Below the pieces are notes generated by a model that was given only the letters and a program-made list of their open reading frames with translations, had not been told where the DNA came from and did no database searches. A stretch of 64,000 nucleotides of DNA. It comes from Leptolinea sp. GTDB taxonomy: Bacteria; Chloroflexota; Anaerolineae; Anaerolineales; Anaerolineaceae. Every line of letters starts with the position of its first letter. Positions within the stretch are counted from its first letter, which is position 1. The DNA lies in contig JAAZMZ010000050.1 in assembly GCA_012798535.1 (NCBI GenBank), positions 1 to 64,000 on the forward strand, written 5' to 3'. Below are positions 54,954 to 64,000 of the stretch, in pieces. The position numbers and the translations under genes are program-made.

Positions 54954-56162
54954 TCAGGCTCCAAATTTGTTCAAGCGCAGAGCATGAGCGAGGGCTAAAG
55001 GCATGTTTTCGAGGGCAGGGAAGACCCCGAGGCCGCCGTGCATGCAGGCACGTTCGCCAAATTCCACTTCCGTATCCGGGCGGACGGAGGCCGGTGCCCA
55101 CAGCAGGTAGGGAACCGGGTGCCAGGAATGCGTCTTGAGTTTGGCCGGTGTGCTGTGATCACCGGTGATGATCAATACATCCGGTTTGAGGGCGATCAGT
55201 TCAGGAATGGCGGCATCCACACCTTCGATGACCTTGACCTTACCGTCGAAATTCCCATCCTCGCCGTTTGAATCGGTCTTTTTAATGTGAATGAAGAAGA
55301 AATCATATTCATTCCAGTGATCCGCCACCGCTTTGAACTCATCGGAAGGAGTCTCGCCTGAGAATTTGATCAGGTCCATGCCGACAAGCTGGGCGACACC
55401 GCGGTACATGGGATAAACGGCAACACAGGCGGCTCGCAGGTTATACAGTTCTTTGTATGTCGGCAATCCGGGATCAGTGGCAAAACCACGCAGGGTCAGG
55501 CCGTTGGCTTTCGGTTCATTCTTCAGGATTTTGTGAGCTTCCGTGATCCATTTGTTGAACAGATCAGCCGCTTTCTGAGCGGCCGCGTTCTTGGCAACTA
55601 CAGAAAGAGGAGCTGCTCCGGTGCGCTGAGGGTCGGTCTCTTCGAGGTCTGGTGACAGGCCTTCTCCGCGCATCACCACGGCGAAGCGGTATTCCTTGAC
55701 ATGTTTAACTTCGATTTCGACCCCCGGTATCTTTATAGTTTTCAATTTTTCACAGATGGGCAGGGCTTCTTCTGTAGGGATGCGGCCGGCCCGGCGGTCG
55801 CTGATCAGGCCGTTTGCGTCCAATGTGCAAAAATTGCCGCGCGCGGCTACGTCGCCTTTCTTTACTGTTACACCTACACCGAAGGCTTCCAGAACGCCGC
55901 GACCGACTTCGGTCTTGACCGGATCGATTCCGAACAGGCTCAGGTGAGCCGGACCGGAACCCGGGGTGATGCCCGCGCTGATGGGGCAGGATTGTCCCAG
56001 AATACCTTCTACGGCGAGTTTGTTCATATTGGGGGTCAGAGCGGTTTCCAGTTCGGTTTTGCCGCCCGGTTCCATGGGTAATCCGCCCAGTCCATCCATA
56101 ACCAGCAGGACGATCTTGGTGTTAACAGGTGCCAGGAGAGATTTCAAATCTTCAATTTGCAT
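54954..56162 (-). CDS. apgM: 2,3-bisphosphoglycerate-independent phosphoglycerate mutase, archaeal type
   Basis: Interconverts 3- and 2-phosphoglycerate in glycolysis. The 402-residue length and motifs match the archaeal-type (ApgM) branch of the alkaline-phosphatase superfamily: LLVMDGLGGLPMEPGGKTEL, then GITPGSGPAHLSLFGIDP, FFIHIKKTDSNGEDGNFDGK and VLIITGDHSTPAKLKTHSWH, which supply the metal ligands; the nucleophile serine lies in GSGPAHLS. AGAGGAG precedes the ATG by about seven bases. It stands alone between two terminator-bounded units. Confidence 0.95.
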   Translation of the reverse strand: MQIEDLKSLLAPVNTKIVLLVMDGLGGLPMEPGGKTELETALTPNMNKLAVEGILGQSCPISAGITPGSGPAHLSLFGIDPVKTEVGRGVLEAFGVGVTVKKGDVAARGNFCTLDANGLISDRRAGRIPTEEALPICEKLKTIKIPGVEIEVKHVKEYRFAVVMRGEGLSPDLEETDPQRTGAAPLSVVAKNAAAQKAADLFNKWITEAHKILKNEPKANGLTLRGFATDPGLPTYKELYNLRAACVAVYPMYRGVAQLVGMDLIKFSGETPSDEFKAVADHWNEYDFFFIHIKKTDSNGEDGNFDGKVKVIEGVDAAIPELIALKPDVLIITGDHSTPAKLKTHSWHPVPYLLWAPASVRPDTEVEFGERACMHGGLGVFPALENMPLALAHALRLNKFGA

Positions 56163-56257
56163 ATACGACTCCTCTTTGAGATTGGCCGTTACTATAAGAA
56201 ACAGCGCAAGAAGGTCTCTTGCGCTGCTTTAATGAATAGAGCCTTCAGAACAATATT

Positions 56258-57370
56258 TTACCGCACTGCAACCGGGTTTTCAGCATCCTTCGAGGGATCG
56301 AAGACGTGGATATTGTCCATATTGAAGACCAGTTTTACTTTATCGCCTATGGCAAAGCGGGTGCGCGGATCAACCCGCGCGACATAGTTATAGTTCCCGG
56401 TAACCAGGTAGAGGAAGACTTCGTTGCCCATCAATTCCACCACATCCACTTTGGCTTCTACCGTGGCGGGATTGATGTTGGCCGGAACAAATTCTGGATT
56501 GTGAATATCTTCCGGGCGGATGCCGAAAATGATGGATTTTCCATCATAGGGTAAAAATTTTTCTGTTCTATTCTTCGGGATTTTCAATGTAAGCCCATTC
56601 ATCTCAACCACTACATCTTTGTCTGCCTTGCGGATTTTGGCATCGAAGAAGTTCATGGCAGGTGAACCGATGAAACCAGCCACGAACAGATTCGCCGGAT
56701 GATCATAGAGTTCCTGTGGGGTATCCAGTTGCTGAAGAATACCCTTGTTCATAACCGCGATACGGCTGGCCATAGTCATAGCTTCCGTTTGATCATGGGT
56801 TACATAGATAAAGGTGGTTTGCAGACTCTGATGCAGTTTGCTGATCTGGGTACGGGTCTGCACCCTCAGTTTGGCATCCAGGTTGGAGAGAGGTTCGTCA
56901 AAGAGGAATACCTTGGGTTCGCGTACGATCGCCCGGCCGACGGCCACACGCTGTCGTTGCCCACCTGACAGTTCACGCGGACGGCGTTTCAACAATTGCT
57001 CCAGTCCGAGTATCTTGGCCGCTTCATTGACGCGGCGGTTGATCTCTTCTTTCTTTTCACCCCGTAGCTTCAAGCCGAATGCCATGTTATCAAACACAGT
57101 CATATGTGGATACAGGGCATAGGATTGAAACACCATGGCAATATCCCGATCCTTCGGAGGGGTGTCATTTACGCGGTTGTCGCCGATGAAAATGTCCCCA
57201 GAAGTTACGTCTTCCAGTCCTGCCAGGCAGCGCAGCGCGGTTGTCTTACCGCAGCCCGATGGACCCACCAGAACCAGGAATTCCTTATCTTCCACTGTGA
57301 TATCCAGATTGTTTAAAGCCGTAAAATCCCCAAATTTCTTGTAGACTTTGTCAAAACGAACGCCAGCCAT
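56258..57370 (-). CDS. Sugar ABC transporter ATPase, UgpC/MsmK/MalK type
   Basis: A 370-residue ATPase of carbohydrate importers (CUT1 class). Walker A GPSGCGKTT, signature LSGGQRQRVAVGRAIVREP, Walker B VFLFDEPLSNLDAK and switch histidine THDQTEAMTM are intact; the C-terminal third is the TOBE/MalK regulatory domain (IIFGIRPEDIHNPEF). No permease or binding protein lies next to it, so it probably serves several sugar importers encoded elsewhere, as MsmX does in Bacillus. GGAGGG lies nine bases before the ATG. Confidence 0.93.
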   Translation of the reverse strand: MAGVRFDKVYKKFGDFTALNNLDITVEDKEFLVLVGPSGCGKTTALRCLAGLEDVTSGDIFIGDNRVNDTPPKDRDIAMVFQSYALYPHMTVFDNMAFGLKLRGEKKEEINRRVNEAAKILGLEQLLKRRPRELSGGQRQRVAVGRAIVREPKVFLFDEPLSNLDAKLRVQTRTQISKLHQSLQTTFIYVTHDQTEAMTMASRIAVMNKGILQQLDTPQELYDHPANLFVAGFIGSPAMNFFDAKIRKADKDVVVEMNGLTLKIPKNRTEKFLPYDGKSIIFGIRPEDIHNPEFVPANINPATVEAKVDVVELMGNEVFLYLVTGNYNYVARVDPRTRFAIGDKVKLVFNMDNIHVFDPSKDAENPVAVR

Positions 57371-57525
57371 AATGCACCCTCCATTCGGAAAGAATATAGT
57401 GACTTAATTATACTCATCTGGAATGAAAGAACAAATACTATAATTCGGTGTAATTCAGGATGTTTTTCCGGTTTTATGATCGTTTTCAAATTTAGAATTA
57501 CAGAAAACCGCAAGGCTTTACGAAT

Positions 57526-58638
57526 TTAGGATTGGCGGATCAAAGAGTTATATTTAATCGTACCCAGAAGAAGCAGAAACTGAATGAATGCCGGGATGAT
57601 AGATGAAAACTGATCAAAATAGAAAAGCAGCGGTGTAAGAATGGTCAGAGAGAGCAGCAGTATGAAATAGATGCAATTCAACAATTTGGAAAGCAGAGGT
57701 TTAATCCGGAAAAACAGAACGGAGGCGCACAGGAACAATGCCAGTCCGGTTGCGGCCTGCAGTCCGATCAGCAATATGTAAAGCTCCAGAGAGACATTAC
57801 CCCGGATGAAATTGCCCGCGACCAGCGGCCTGATCAATTCGATCAATTGCGGCAGATTCCGGGATTGTAAAAGAATCCGTACCGACTCCGCCATGACCCA
57901 GATACTCCAGGCGATCAGTCCACCGACAACAAATGCCTGAATATAAAAGGGGGTGATCCATCTGTCGATGAATTGCTTGATCCGCATATACCAGGGAGAA
58001 GGCGCTTCTGGAACGAGAAACAAATCTTCATGCCTGAGGAATTCCTGCAGGTTTTTGCCCAACCGGGTGATATCCGGCCGATTCGAGGATTTGATCACCT
58101 GATCCAGATGGCTTTCAAGCTGTGTCTTTTCGCTGGGAGAGAGATCATTATCGAGCACTTCCTGCATTTCATCGAAGATCTGGTACAGGCTGGAGCGCGC
58201 ATCCTGCACGATAGGACGCCTGATTCGGATATAGATAAGGACAACCAGAAGGAAGAAACCGTAAATCACAGGAGCAGCCGGGGGGTAGAAATAATCATTC
58301 GTGCTGGTAATGAATTTCCCCACTTCATCGATAAAAAGACCGATCCCAATGCCGCTTCCGGCTGCGGAGAGTTTTAAGACCATCCTATTGGAGAAGATCA
58401 GGGGAAGCAGACAACTGGCAAAGAGAAATAATCCGCCCCACAGAACATGAGCAAAATGCAGTTCACCTCCCCCGATCTTTGGATAATTTGTGATATGCAG
58501 GAACAGGCGTGTTCCTGACACGGAAAACGCAAAACTAAGCATCAAGATGAGGATGTAATCTTCTGCCTGATCACGGCGAATCAGACGTCGTATGGGAGAG
58601 GCTACTGCTTTCATTTGAATCGAGAGTAATTCCTTCAT
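57526..58638 (-). CDS. Conserved polytopic membrane protein of unknown function
   Basis: A 370-residue protein with about eight hydrophobic segments: three to four in the first 145 residues, a charged cytoplasmic middle of about 85 residues (IFDEMQEVLDNDLSPSEKT), then four more. Distinctive conserved-looking phrases are YPKIGGGELHFAHVLWGG and GIGLFIDEVGKFITS followed by NDYFYPPAAPVIY. I do not recognise a characterised family. The acidic and glycine-rich loops between helices suggest an ion- or ligand-binding site. It stands alone with long gaps on both sides. Confidence 0.65.
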   Translation of the reverse strand: MKELLSIQMKAVASPIRRLIRRDQAEDYILILMLSFAFSVSGTRLFLHITNYPKIGGGELHFAHVLWGGLFLFASCLLPLIFSNRMVLKLSAAGSGIGIGLFIDEVGKFITSTNDYFYPPAAPVIYGFFLLVVLIYIRIRRPIVQDARSSLYQIFDEMQEVLDNDLSPSEKTQLESHLDQVIKSSNRPDITRLGKNLQEFLRHEDLFLVPEAPSPWYMRIKQFIDRWITPFYIQAFVVGGLIAWSIWVMAESVRILLQSRNLPQLIELIRPLVAGNFIRGNVSLELYILLIGLQAATGLALFLCASVLFFRIKPLLSKLLNCIYFILLLSLTILTPLLFYFDQFSSIIPAFIQFLLLLGTIKYNSLIRQS

Positions 58639-58908
58639 GAATCATAACAAGATTTAAGAGAAAATCACTAGACCACAGGAGCAGGAATCGGGTAGAATCA
58701 GGGTCACCCTTCCCAAAGCAGAATAGTGGGTTTTTCTCCGGACTGGCCGTTGTGAGTTGAGTATCTTCTTAAAATACGGATTTCTCAACCGGCAGTTGTA
58801 ATTTTGTATTCCTTTCTGAACAACCGGGTGGAACAGAGAAATTCCAGCAATAAAAAGGGCGGAGAATGTCCTTTCGCGGCCGGACTGGCATTAGCAAGGA
58901 TGAAAAAA

Positions 58909-59769
58909 ATGACTGAATCTGGATACACTCTGGGGGTTATGGTCCGTGAAGTTAAAAGGTCTTCATTCGAAGAATCTTTAGAAAGAATCCATGTGATGGG
59001 ATTTGAATGCGCCCAGATGAACTTAAGTGTTCTGGGAATGCCAACATTACCGGCGTCTTTTCCACCCGGTAAAGCCGGGGAAATTGGAGCCGCATTCTGG
59101 GCCTTCGGACTGAGTCACGCGGCGATTTCCGGAACATTTAACACGGCTCATCCGGATGCCGCTGTTCGAAAAGCCGGAATTGCGGGAATAAAGACTCTAT
59201 GCGAATCTGCCGACGAACTGGGAACCCAGATCATCACGTTGAGCACCGGCACACGCAATCCAGATCATTTATGGCAATATCATCCGGATAATGAATCGCC
59301 AGACGCATGGAAGATCATGGTATCCACCATGCGGTCTCTTACGCGGATCGCGGTGGCCAACTCTATTCTTCTGGCTTTTGAACCTGAAAGAAACAACATC
59401 GTGAATTCAGTGGATAAGGCCGTACGGCTGTTGGACGAAGTGGCCTCTGATAATTTGAAAGTAGTACTGGATCCGATCAACCTTTTATTTCCGGAAGATG
59501 TGAACCGGCAATCTGAAATCATCGGGGATGCTTTTTCCCGTCTGGGACCATACACAGTGCTTTTGCATATCAAAGATATTTCTGAGTCTGATTCGGAAAA
59601 GGGTGAGTTCGTATATGTTCCTATGGGCAAGGGGAAGCTCGATTCTACGGGTTTCTTTCGGGCTTTAAAAACCTCCGAATTTCAAGGTCCCATCATCACT
59701 CATCACCTGCCGGAAGAAGAAATGCCCGCCTGTCGTGAATTTATCGAGAATGCCCTGATGAAAGCGTGA
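58909..59769 (+). CDS. Sugar-phosphate isomerase/epimerase (AP-endonuclease-2-like TIM barrel)
   Basis: A 286-residue TIM-barrel protein of the Xyl-isomerase-like family. Metal-ligand segments are recognisable: LLAFEPERNNIVNS (Glu on strand 5), LKVVLDPINLLFPED (Asp), VLLHIKDI (His) and a C-terminal PIITHHLPEEEM. Members isomerise or epimerise ketoses or inosose-type compounds with Mn2+ or Mg2+; the substrate here is unknown. The ATG at 58909 has AAGGA eight bases upstream; an ATG three codons earlier has none. It precedes the GH13 gene by 105 bases and may share its role in sugar use. Confidence 0.83.
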   Translation: MTESGYTLGVMVREVKRSSFEESLERIHVMGFECAQMNLSVLGMPTLPASFPPGKAGEIGAAFWAFGLSHAAISGTFNTAHPDAAVRKAGIAGIKTLCESADELGTQIITLSTGTRNPDHLWQYHPDNESPDAWKIMVSTMRSLTRIAVANSILLAFEPERNNIVNSVDKAVRLLDEVASDNLKVVLDPINLLFPEDVNRQSEIIGDAFSRLGPYTVLLHIKDISESDSEKGEFVYVPMGKGKLDSTGFFRALKTSEFQGPIITHHLPEEEMPACREFIENALMKA

Positions 59770-59874
59770 GGTGCGAGAAAACTCCACTCCCAATGGAATG
59801 GGCGTATATTTCGACGCACCAGCTATGTCATACTGGATTGACCGGTTCGGAATAAATACAAACAGGAGAGATAA

Positions 59875-61494
59875 ATGGACAATCAGTCAGCACTCTGGTG
59901 GAAAAATGGAGTGATCTACCAGATTTATCCACGCAGTTTTCAGGATTCAAACGGGGATGGTATCGGTGATTTACAGGGGGTGATCAACCGCATGGATTAT
60001 CTGGCAAAGACTCTGGGAGTGGATGCTATCTGGTTGTCTCCTTTTTATCCATCACCGCAGGCGGATTTTGGGTATGATGTCAGCAATTACTGTGATGTAG
60101 ATCCGGTTTTCGGAGACCTGGCTACTTTTGATAAATTGCTGCGCGAAGCTCATGAACGCGGGATAAAAGTCATCATCGATATTGTTCCCAACCACACTTC
60201 CAACCAACATCCCTGGTTCATTGAGTCACGTTCCAACCGGGATAATCCAAAACGGGACTGGTACGTGTGGCGTGACGCGAAAGTGGATGGCACACCACCC
60301 AATAACTGGCTGGCCGTTTTTGGTGGATCATCCTGGGAATGGGATGAAAAGACCGGACAGTATTATTTGCATTCATTTCTCAAAGAACAACCTGATCTGA
60401 ATTGGCGAAATCCGGATGTGCAGAAAGCTATGTTCGATGTGTATCGTTTCTGGCTGGATCGAGGTGTGGATGGTTTTCGCATCGATGTGGCGCATTACAT
60501 CATGAAAGACCCGGAGTTGAAAGACAATCCGGTGAATCGGGATCCATCGAAAGGGGAACTGAAGCCGACCGGGGAATATGGCAAAATGCTGCACCTGTAT
60601 GACAAAGGCCACCCCGATGTGCATGGGATTTATCGTGAACTCCGTAGAATACTGAATTCCTATCAGCCGCCGCGGTATTCCGTGGGAGAAATCCACATAC
60701 TGGACTGGAAGGAATGGGCAACATACTATGGTCAGAACGATGATGAATTGCACATGCCGTTTAATTTTTCCTTACTGGTTACTCCGTGGAAAGCGCTTGC
60801 TCTGCGAAAGACCGTGGAAGCTGTGGAGTCCGTCACTCCACCCTGGGGTTGGCCGAATTATGTGCTGGGGAATCATGATGAACCACGTCTGGCCAGCCGT
60901 TTAGGTCTGCAGAAGGCCCGTCAGGCCGCCATGCTCTTATTGACCCTGCGTGGAACGCCCACACTGTACAACGGGGATGAATTTGGGCAGATGAATGTGA
61001 CAATTCCACTGGAAGAACAGAAAGATCCCTGGGGTAAGCGAGTTCCCGGGACCGGCCGCGATCAAAATCGCACTCCCAACCAGTGGACGCCGGGAACAAA
61101 TGCCGGTTTTACCGCGGAAGGCGCGATCCCCTGGCTCCCGCTGGCTGATAATTATCAGATGGTCAATATGCAGACAGAGCTGGATGATCCGGCGTCGTTC
61201 TTGAATCTTTACAGAAAACTGCTGGCCTTCCGCCGGCAATCGAACGCTTTGCGTGTTGGAAGATATGAGGCGATTGATCCTGTTCCGGAAGCTTGTTTTG
61301 CCTATCTGCGCCAGGCTGGCAATGAAACGATCATTATTGCGTTCAACATGAGTGACATCACCATGCGTCTCGATCTGCGCCGTTTTGGTAATATCGAGAT
61401 CATCATTTCCACGGAATTGAATCGTAATGGAACCATCGATGCCGCCCGCATCGATCTGTCTCCCTGGGAAGGCCTTGTCATGCGGATCATATGA
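59875..61494 (+). CDS. GH13 alpha-glucosidase (oligo-1,6-glucosidase type)
   Basis: A 539-residue glycoside hydrolase of family GH13, cytoplasmic (no signal peptide). The (beta/alpha)8 barrel shows IIDIVPNHTSNQHPWF (region I), DGFRIDVAHYI with nucleophile Asp204, SVGEIHI with acid/base Glu272 and LGNHDEPRLASR with Asp335. QIYPRSFQDSNGDGIGD is typical of the alpha-glucosidase/oligo-1,6-glucosidase and trehalose-6-phosphate hydrolase subfamilies. It should release glucose from short alpha-glucosides. CAGGAGAG precedes the ATG; its stop codon lies inside a terminator palindrome. Confidence 0.92.
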   Translation: MDNQSALWWKNGVIYQIYPRSFQDSNGDGIGDLQGVINRMDYLAKTLGVDAIWLSPFYPSPQADFGYDVSNYCDVDPVFGDLATFDKLLREAHERGIKVIIDIVPNHTSNQHPWFIESRSNRDNPKRDWYVWRDAKVDGTPPNNWLAVFGGSSWEWDEKTGQYYLHSFLKEQPDLNWRNPDVQKAMFDVYRFWLDRGVDGFRIDVAHYIMKDPELKDNPVNRDPSKGELKPTGEYGKMLHLYDKGHPDVHGIYRELRRILNSYQPPRYSVGEIHILDWKEWATYYGQNDDELHMPFNFSLLVTPWKALALRKTVEAVESVTPPWGWPNYVLGNHDEPRLASRLGLQKARQAAMLLLTLRGTPTLYNGDEFGQMNVTIPLEEQKDPWGKRVPGTGRDQNRTPNQWTPGTNAGFTAEGAIPWLPLADNYQMVNMQTELDDPASFLNLYRKLLAFRRQSNALRVGRYEAIDPVPEACFAYLRQAGNETIIIAFNMSDITMRLDLRRFGNIEIIISTELNRNGTIDAARIDLSPWEGLVMRII

Positions 61495-61508
61495 TCCGCA
61501 TGTTTTTT
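61479..61508 (+). terminator. Terminator palindrome overlapping the GH13 stop codon
   Basis: CATGCGGATCAT and ATGATCCGCATG (61479-61502) form a perfect 24-base palindrome followed by TTTTTT (61503-61508). The coding stop (61492-61494) lies within the right arm, so translating ribosomes could affect folding of the hairpin. Confidence 0.8.
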
Positions 61509-61527
61509 CCATTATTTACTCCGTCGG

Positions 61528-63129
61528 TTATTCCAGCCAGGCAGACTGATGCGCTGCCAGTTTGATGGTCTTCAAACCTTGCGGGATGGCGGTTCCGGTA
61601 AGCAGTTCCACCTTTGGGATGAACTGCAGGGCAGACGGCAGGGTGATATCAGTGCTGTTATCTCCAAGATTATGCAGGGCAATCAAGCGGTGCGTTTCAT
61701 CTCCCCGTATGACACACAGGGTAGCCGGGCTGGTGGTATCCAGAAATTGAACAGAGCTTTTTGCCAGGAATGGCCTTTCTTTTCTCAGCCGCACCAGGTG
61801 TTTCATGAAATTTAACAATGATTGCGGATCTTTCTGCTGATCGGCTACATTGATCTGTTCAGGTGCGTAGGGAGCGGCCGCAATCACAGGCGCATACAAT
61901 TGCCCGGCTTCCGAGAAACCGGCATTCTGTTGACTGGCTGACCACTGCATGGGGGTGCGTACACCGTTACGGTCAAAGAGGTCGATATTGTCACCCATGC
62001 CGATCTCGTCACCGTAATAGATAATGGGAGTTCCCGGCAGAGAATAAAGAATGGCATTGGCCTGGCGGATCTTTTCCGGGTCGTTATCCAGCAGCGGAGC
62101 CAGCCGGCGGCGGATACCCAGATTTAAGCGCATTTTGGGATCGGGCGCGTACTGCTGCCACATCCATTCGCGTTCCTCAGGAGTGACCATCTCAAGCGTC
62201 AATTCATCATGGTTGCGCAGGAAGGTGCACCACTGGCAGCCATCCGGAATGGCGGGCGTGTTCTCGATTGCCCAGCGGATAGGCGCTGGATCCCCTTTCT
62301 TCATGGCCATATAGATGCGCGGCATCAGTGGAAAGTGGAAAGCCATGGTAAATTCATCACCATTTCCGAAGTATTCTCGCACATCCACCGGCCACTGATT
62401 GGCCTCTGCCAGTAAAATCCGTCCTGGATATTCCATATCCAGAGTGCGGCGAATCTTCTTCAGATAGTTGTGGGTTACCGGCAGATTCTCGCAATTGGTG
62501 CCTTCCCGTTCAAAGAGGTAGGGTACGGCATCAGCGCGAAATCCATCCAAGCCGAGGCTAGCCCAGTATCGCATAGTATTCAGCATTTCTTCTTGAACAG
62601 CAGGATTGTCATAATTCAAATCCGGTTGAGAGGAATAAAACCTGTGCCAGTAGTATTCACCCACTTCCGGACAGTAAGCCCAATTGGATGGTTCCGTATC
62701 CAGAAATATGATACGGGCATCCGCGTATTCTTTACCGGTCTTGCTCCAGACATAATAATCTTTGAATGGAGATGATGGATCCTTTAACGCGGCCTGGAAC
62801 CAGGCATGCTGATCGGACGAGTGATTCAAAACCAGATCAGCCACCACATACATCTCACGCTTATGTGCTTCCTCCATTAATCTCTTGTAATCATCGATGG
62901 TGCCGAAATCCGGGTGGATATGCATGAAATCAGAAATGTCATAGCCATCGTCTTTGAGAGGAGAAGGATACATCGGCAGCAGCCAGATGCAGTCGACTCC
63001 CAGGTCCTTTAAATAATCCAGCTTCTCGATCACACCGGGAATATCACCTTTGCCATCCCCGTTGCTGTCACGAAAGGCGCGGACATAAAGCTCATAAAAA
63101 ATGGCATTCATAAACCAGTCTTTTTTCAT
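61528..63129 (-). CDS. treS: Trehalose synthase (maltose alpha-D-glucosyltransferase), GH13
   Basis: Interconverts maltose and trehalose in the cytoplasm. The 533-residue protein begins in the TreS manner (WFMNAIFYELYVRAFRDSNG; IEKLDYLKDLGVDCIWLLPMY) and has all three catalytic acids: Asp200 in DGFRADAVPYLFEREG, Glu242 in LLAEANQWP and Asp308 in LRNHDELTLEMV. The phrase LFEREGTNCENLP is a TreS signature absent from ordinary amylases. AAGGG precedes the ATG. It converges on the GH13 alpha-glucosidase gene; together they can feed maltose-type sugars into trehalose or glucose pools. Confidence 0.92.
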   Translation of the reverse strand: MKKDWFMNAIFYELYVRAFRDSNGDGKGDIPGVIEKLDYLKDLGVDCIWLLPMYPSPLKDDGYDISDFMHIHPDFGTIDDYKRLMEEAHKREMYVVADLVLNHSSDQHAWFQAALKDPSSPFKDYYVWSKTGKEYADARIIFLDTEPSNWAYCPEVGEYYWHRFYSSQPDLNYDNPAVQEEMLNTMRYWASLGLDGFRADAVPYLFEREGTNCENLPVTHNYLKKIRRTLDMEYPGRILLAEANQWPVDVREYFGNGDEFTMAFHFPLMPRIYMAMKKGDPAPIRWAIENTPAIPDGCQWCTFLRNHDELTLEMVTPEEREWMWQQYAPDPKMRLNLGIRRRLAPLLDNDPEKIRQANAILYSLPGTPIIYYGDEIGMGDNIDLFDRNGVRTPMQWSASQQNAGFSEAGQLYAPVIAAAPYAPEQINVADQQKDPQSLLNFMKHLVRLRKERPFLAKSSVQFLDTTSPATLCVIRGDETHRLIALHNLGDNSTDITLPSALQFIPKVELLTGTAIPQGLKTIKLAAHQSAWLE

Positions 63130-63161
63130 GCAGATTTCCCTTATTTAGAAATGGGTTATGA

Positions 63162-64000
63162 CTAGAATCCTTGATAGACAAATGATGCCGAGGGAACATT
63201 CATCCAGAGAACACTTAATACTATACATAAAAATACAAAGGCCAGAATGAAGGTTTGAACAGACCGGGGGAGCGAAGCCAGAGAATAAATATCGCCGTTC
63301 TTTTCCTGGGCAGAATCCAAAAGAATTGATACGAACAGGGCAATGATCGGCGCGACCAATTCCAGGGGACGAATGCGCATAACGCCGCCGCCAGCGAACA
63401 GAGAGAGCACAAATTTCCCGGAACCTTTTAAACCCGGGCAGGTAAAAAGTATCCAGGTGGGTAGAAGAAGAAGATATACTCGCAGAGAACCCAAAGCTTG
63501 CCGCCACTTTGGCAGATTCGCAGGCGGTAGGAATGATTTTTTTTGCGAAGCTGCATGGTCACATATTTGATAAAAACCATGCAGCAAACCCCAGCAGGTC
63601 AATGAAAGTGTGGCGTTATGCCAGAGTCCGCTGATCGTCATAGTCACCAGCGGCGGGATTAGCAGCCGTACCGGATTGTCAACAGGGATACCGCGGCGCA
63701 CAAAAATACGCTGCAATGGGAAAAAGATATAATCACGCAGCCAGAAGGACAGGCTCATATGCCAGCGATTCCAGAACTCCAGCATGGTACGCGAAAGAAA
63801 TGGCTGCTTGAAATTGGGTGAAAGTCTGATGCCGAACAACAGACTGATTCCACGTACCAGCGATGTGTAACCTGCAAAATCGTTGTAAAGCCAGAAACCG
63901 TACACCAGTAAGGCAATCCAACGATCAGAAACGGCAAATTCAAGCGGCCGGGCAAAAATCCCTTCAGGGATGAGCGTGAAAAACAGACTGGCCAGTACCA
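63162..64000 (-). CDS. MBOAT-family O-acyltransferase, C-terminal part (cut by window edge)
   Basis: The last 279 codons of a membrane-bound O-acyltransferase of the AlgI/DltB-like group; the frame is open to the window end. Typical segments are GFWLYNDFAGYTSLVRGISL, FNxPF-like FKQPFLSRTMLEFWNRWHMSLS and LWHNATLSLTCWGLLHGFY, where the family's active-site His lies in SGLWHNATL. Five to six membrane helices are seen. These enzymes acetylate or alanylate extracellular polysaccharides. The C-terminus extends after the usual end with a hydrophobic helix. A helper SGNH/AlgJ-like gene would be expected nearby but is not in the window. Confidence 0.87.
   Translation of the reverse strand, partial: VLASLFFTLIPEGIFARPLEFAVSDRWIALLVYGFWLYNDFAGYTSLVRGISLLFGIRLSPNFKQPFLSRTMLEFWNRWHMSLSFWLRDYIFFPLQRIFVRRGIPVDNPVRLLIPPLVTMTISGLWHNATLSLTCWGLLHGFYQICDHAASQKKSFLPPANLPKWRQALGSLRVYLLLLPTWILFTCPGLKGSGKFVLSLFAGGGVMRIRPLELVAPIIALFVSILLDSAQEKNGDIYSLASLPRSVQTFILAFVFLCIVLSVLWMNVPSASFVYQGF

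Noticed and set aside
1-64000. CRISPR arrays, insertion sequences, toxin-antitoxin or phage-defence genes.
   Set aside because: None was seen; no regularly spaced repeats, transposases or known defence domains were recognised.

Overview
The window is about 52% GC by eye and gene-dense, with protein families typical of the Chloroflexota (class Anaerolineae): a C-terminal sortase domain preceded by an MPATG-type motif, a fused FeoA-FeoB, an archaeal-type phosphoglycerate mutase (apgM), trehalose synthase, a YtxH protein, a DUF1461 protein and a fused spermidine-synthase-like membrane protein. A sortase, several lipoprotein signals and no visible outer-membrane genes fit a single-membrane cell. 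The taxonomic call is inference from gene content; no rRNA gene is present.

Layout. (1) 1-7.9 kb: the N-terminal part of serA, a DUF3109-like cysteine protein, and a five-gene minus-strand operon (adaptor, repeat-sortase fusion, adaptor, ABC ATPase, MacB-type permease) that looks like an envelope export or processing machine. (2) 8-20 kb: a membrane-anchored HEXXH protein, an FmdB zinc ribbon, gmk-rhomboid, a 1.3-kilo-residue LytM-type surface protein, an EAL-HDOD signalling protein, an esterase lipoprotein, a frameshifted gene remnant, and hpt-purA ending at a terminator. (3) 20-24 kb: a strikingly AT-rich YfhO-like membrane protein standing alone, then an FGE-fold lipoprotein without the catalytic cysteines. 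(4) 24.5-34.3 kb: a catabolic locus with a divergent SorC-family regulator, a ribose-type ABC importer (binding protein, ATPase, permease), the E1 alpha, E1 beta, lipoyl carrier and catalytic E2 of a 2-oxoacid/acetoin-type dehydrogenase, and a glycerol-kinase-like enzyme, closed by a strong terminator. The E2 is split into two overlapping genes and has no subunit-binding domain. (5) 34.4-40.2 kb: tRNA-Val(TAC), a nitroreductase, a methionine-salvage-like operon (mtnA, RuBisCO-like protein, YjbQ, degenerate HAD) and a GT-C-like membrane protein. (6) 40.3-44.3 kb: an iron operon (DtxR-family regulator, FeoA-FeoB, FeoC) behind a promoter with a 13-bp-arm palindrome, followed by an FAH-family enzyme. 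(7) 44.6-58.6 kb: mostly housekeeping genes (mfd, pth, nnr, apgM, a UgpC/MsmK-type ATPase) and several uncharacterised membrane proteins. (8) 58.9-64 kb: a sugar-phosphate-isomerase-like TIM barrel, two GH13 enzymes (alpha-glucosidase type and TreS) and the C-terminal part of an MBOAT acyltransferase cut by the window end.

The most unusual items are the repeat-sortase fusion inside an ABC export operon, the split E2 within the SorC/ABC/kinase locus, and the RuBisCO-like/degenerate-HAD salvage cluster. No CRISPR array, prophage, insertion sequence or recognisable defence system was seen.
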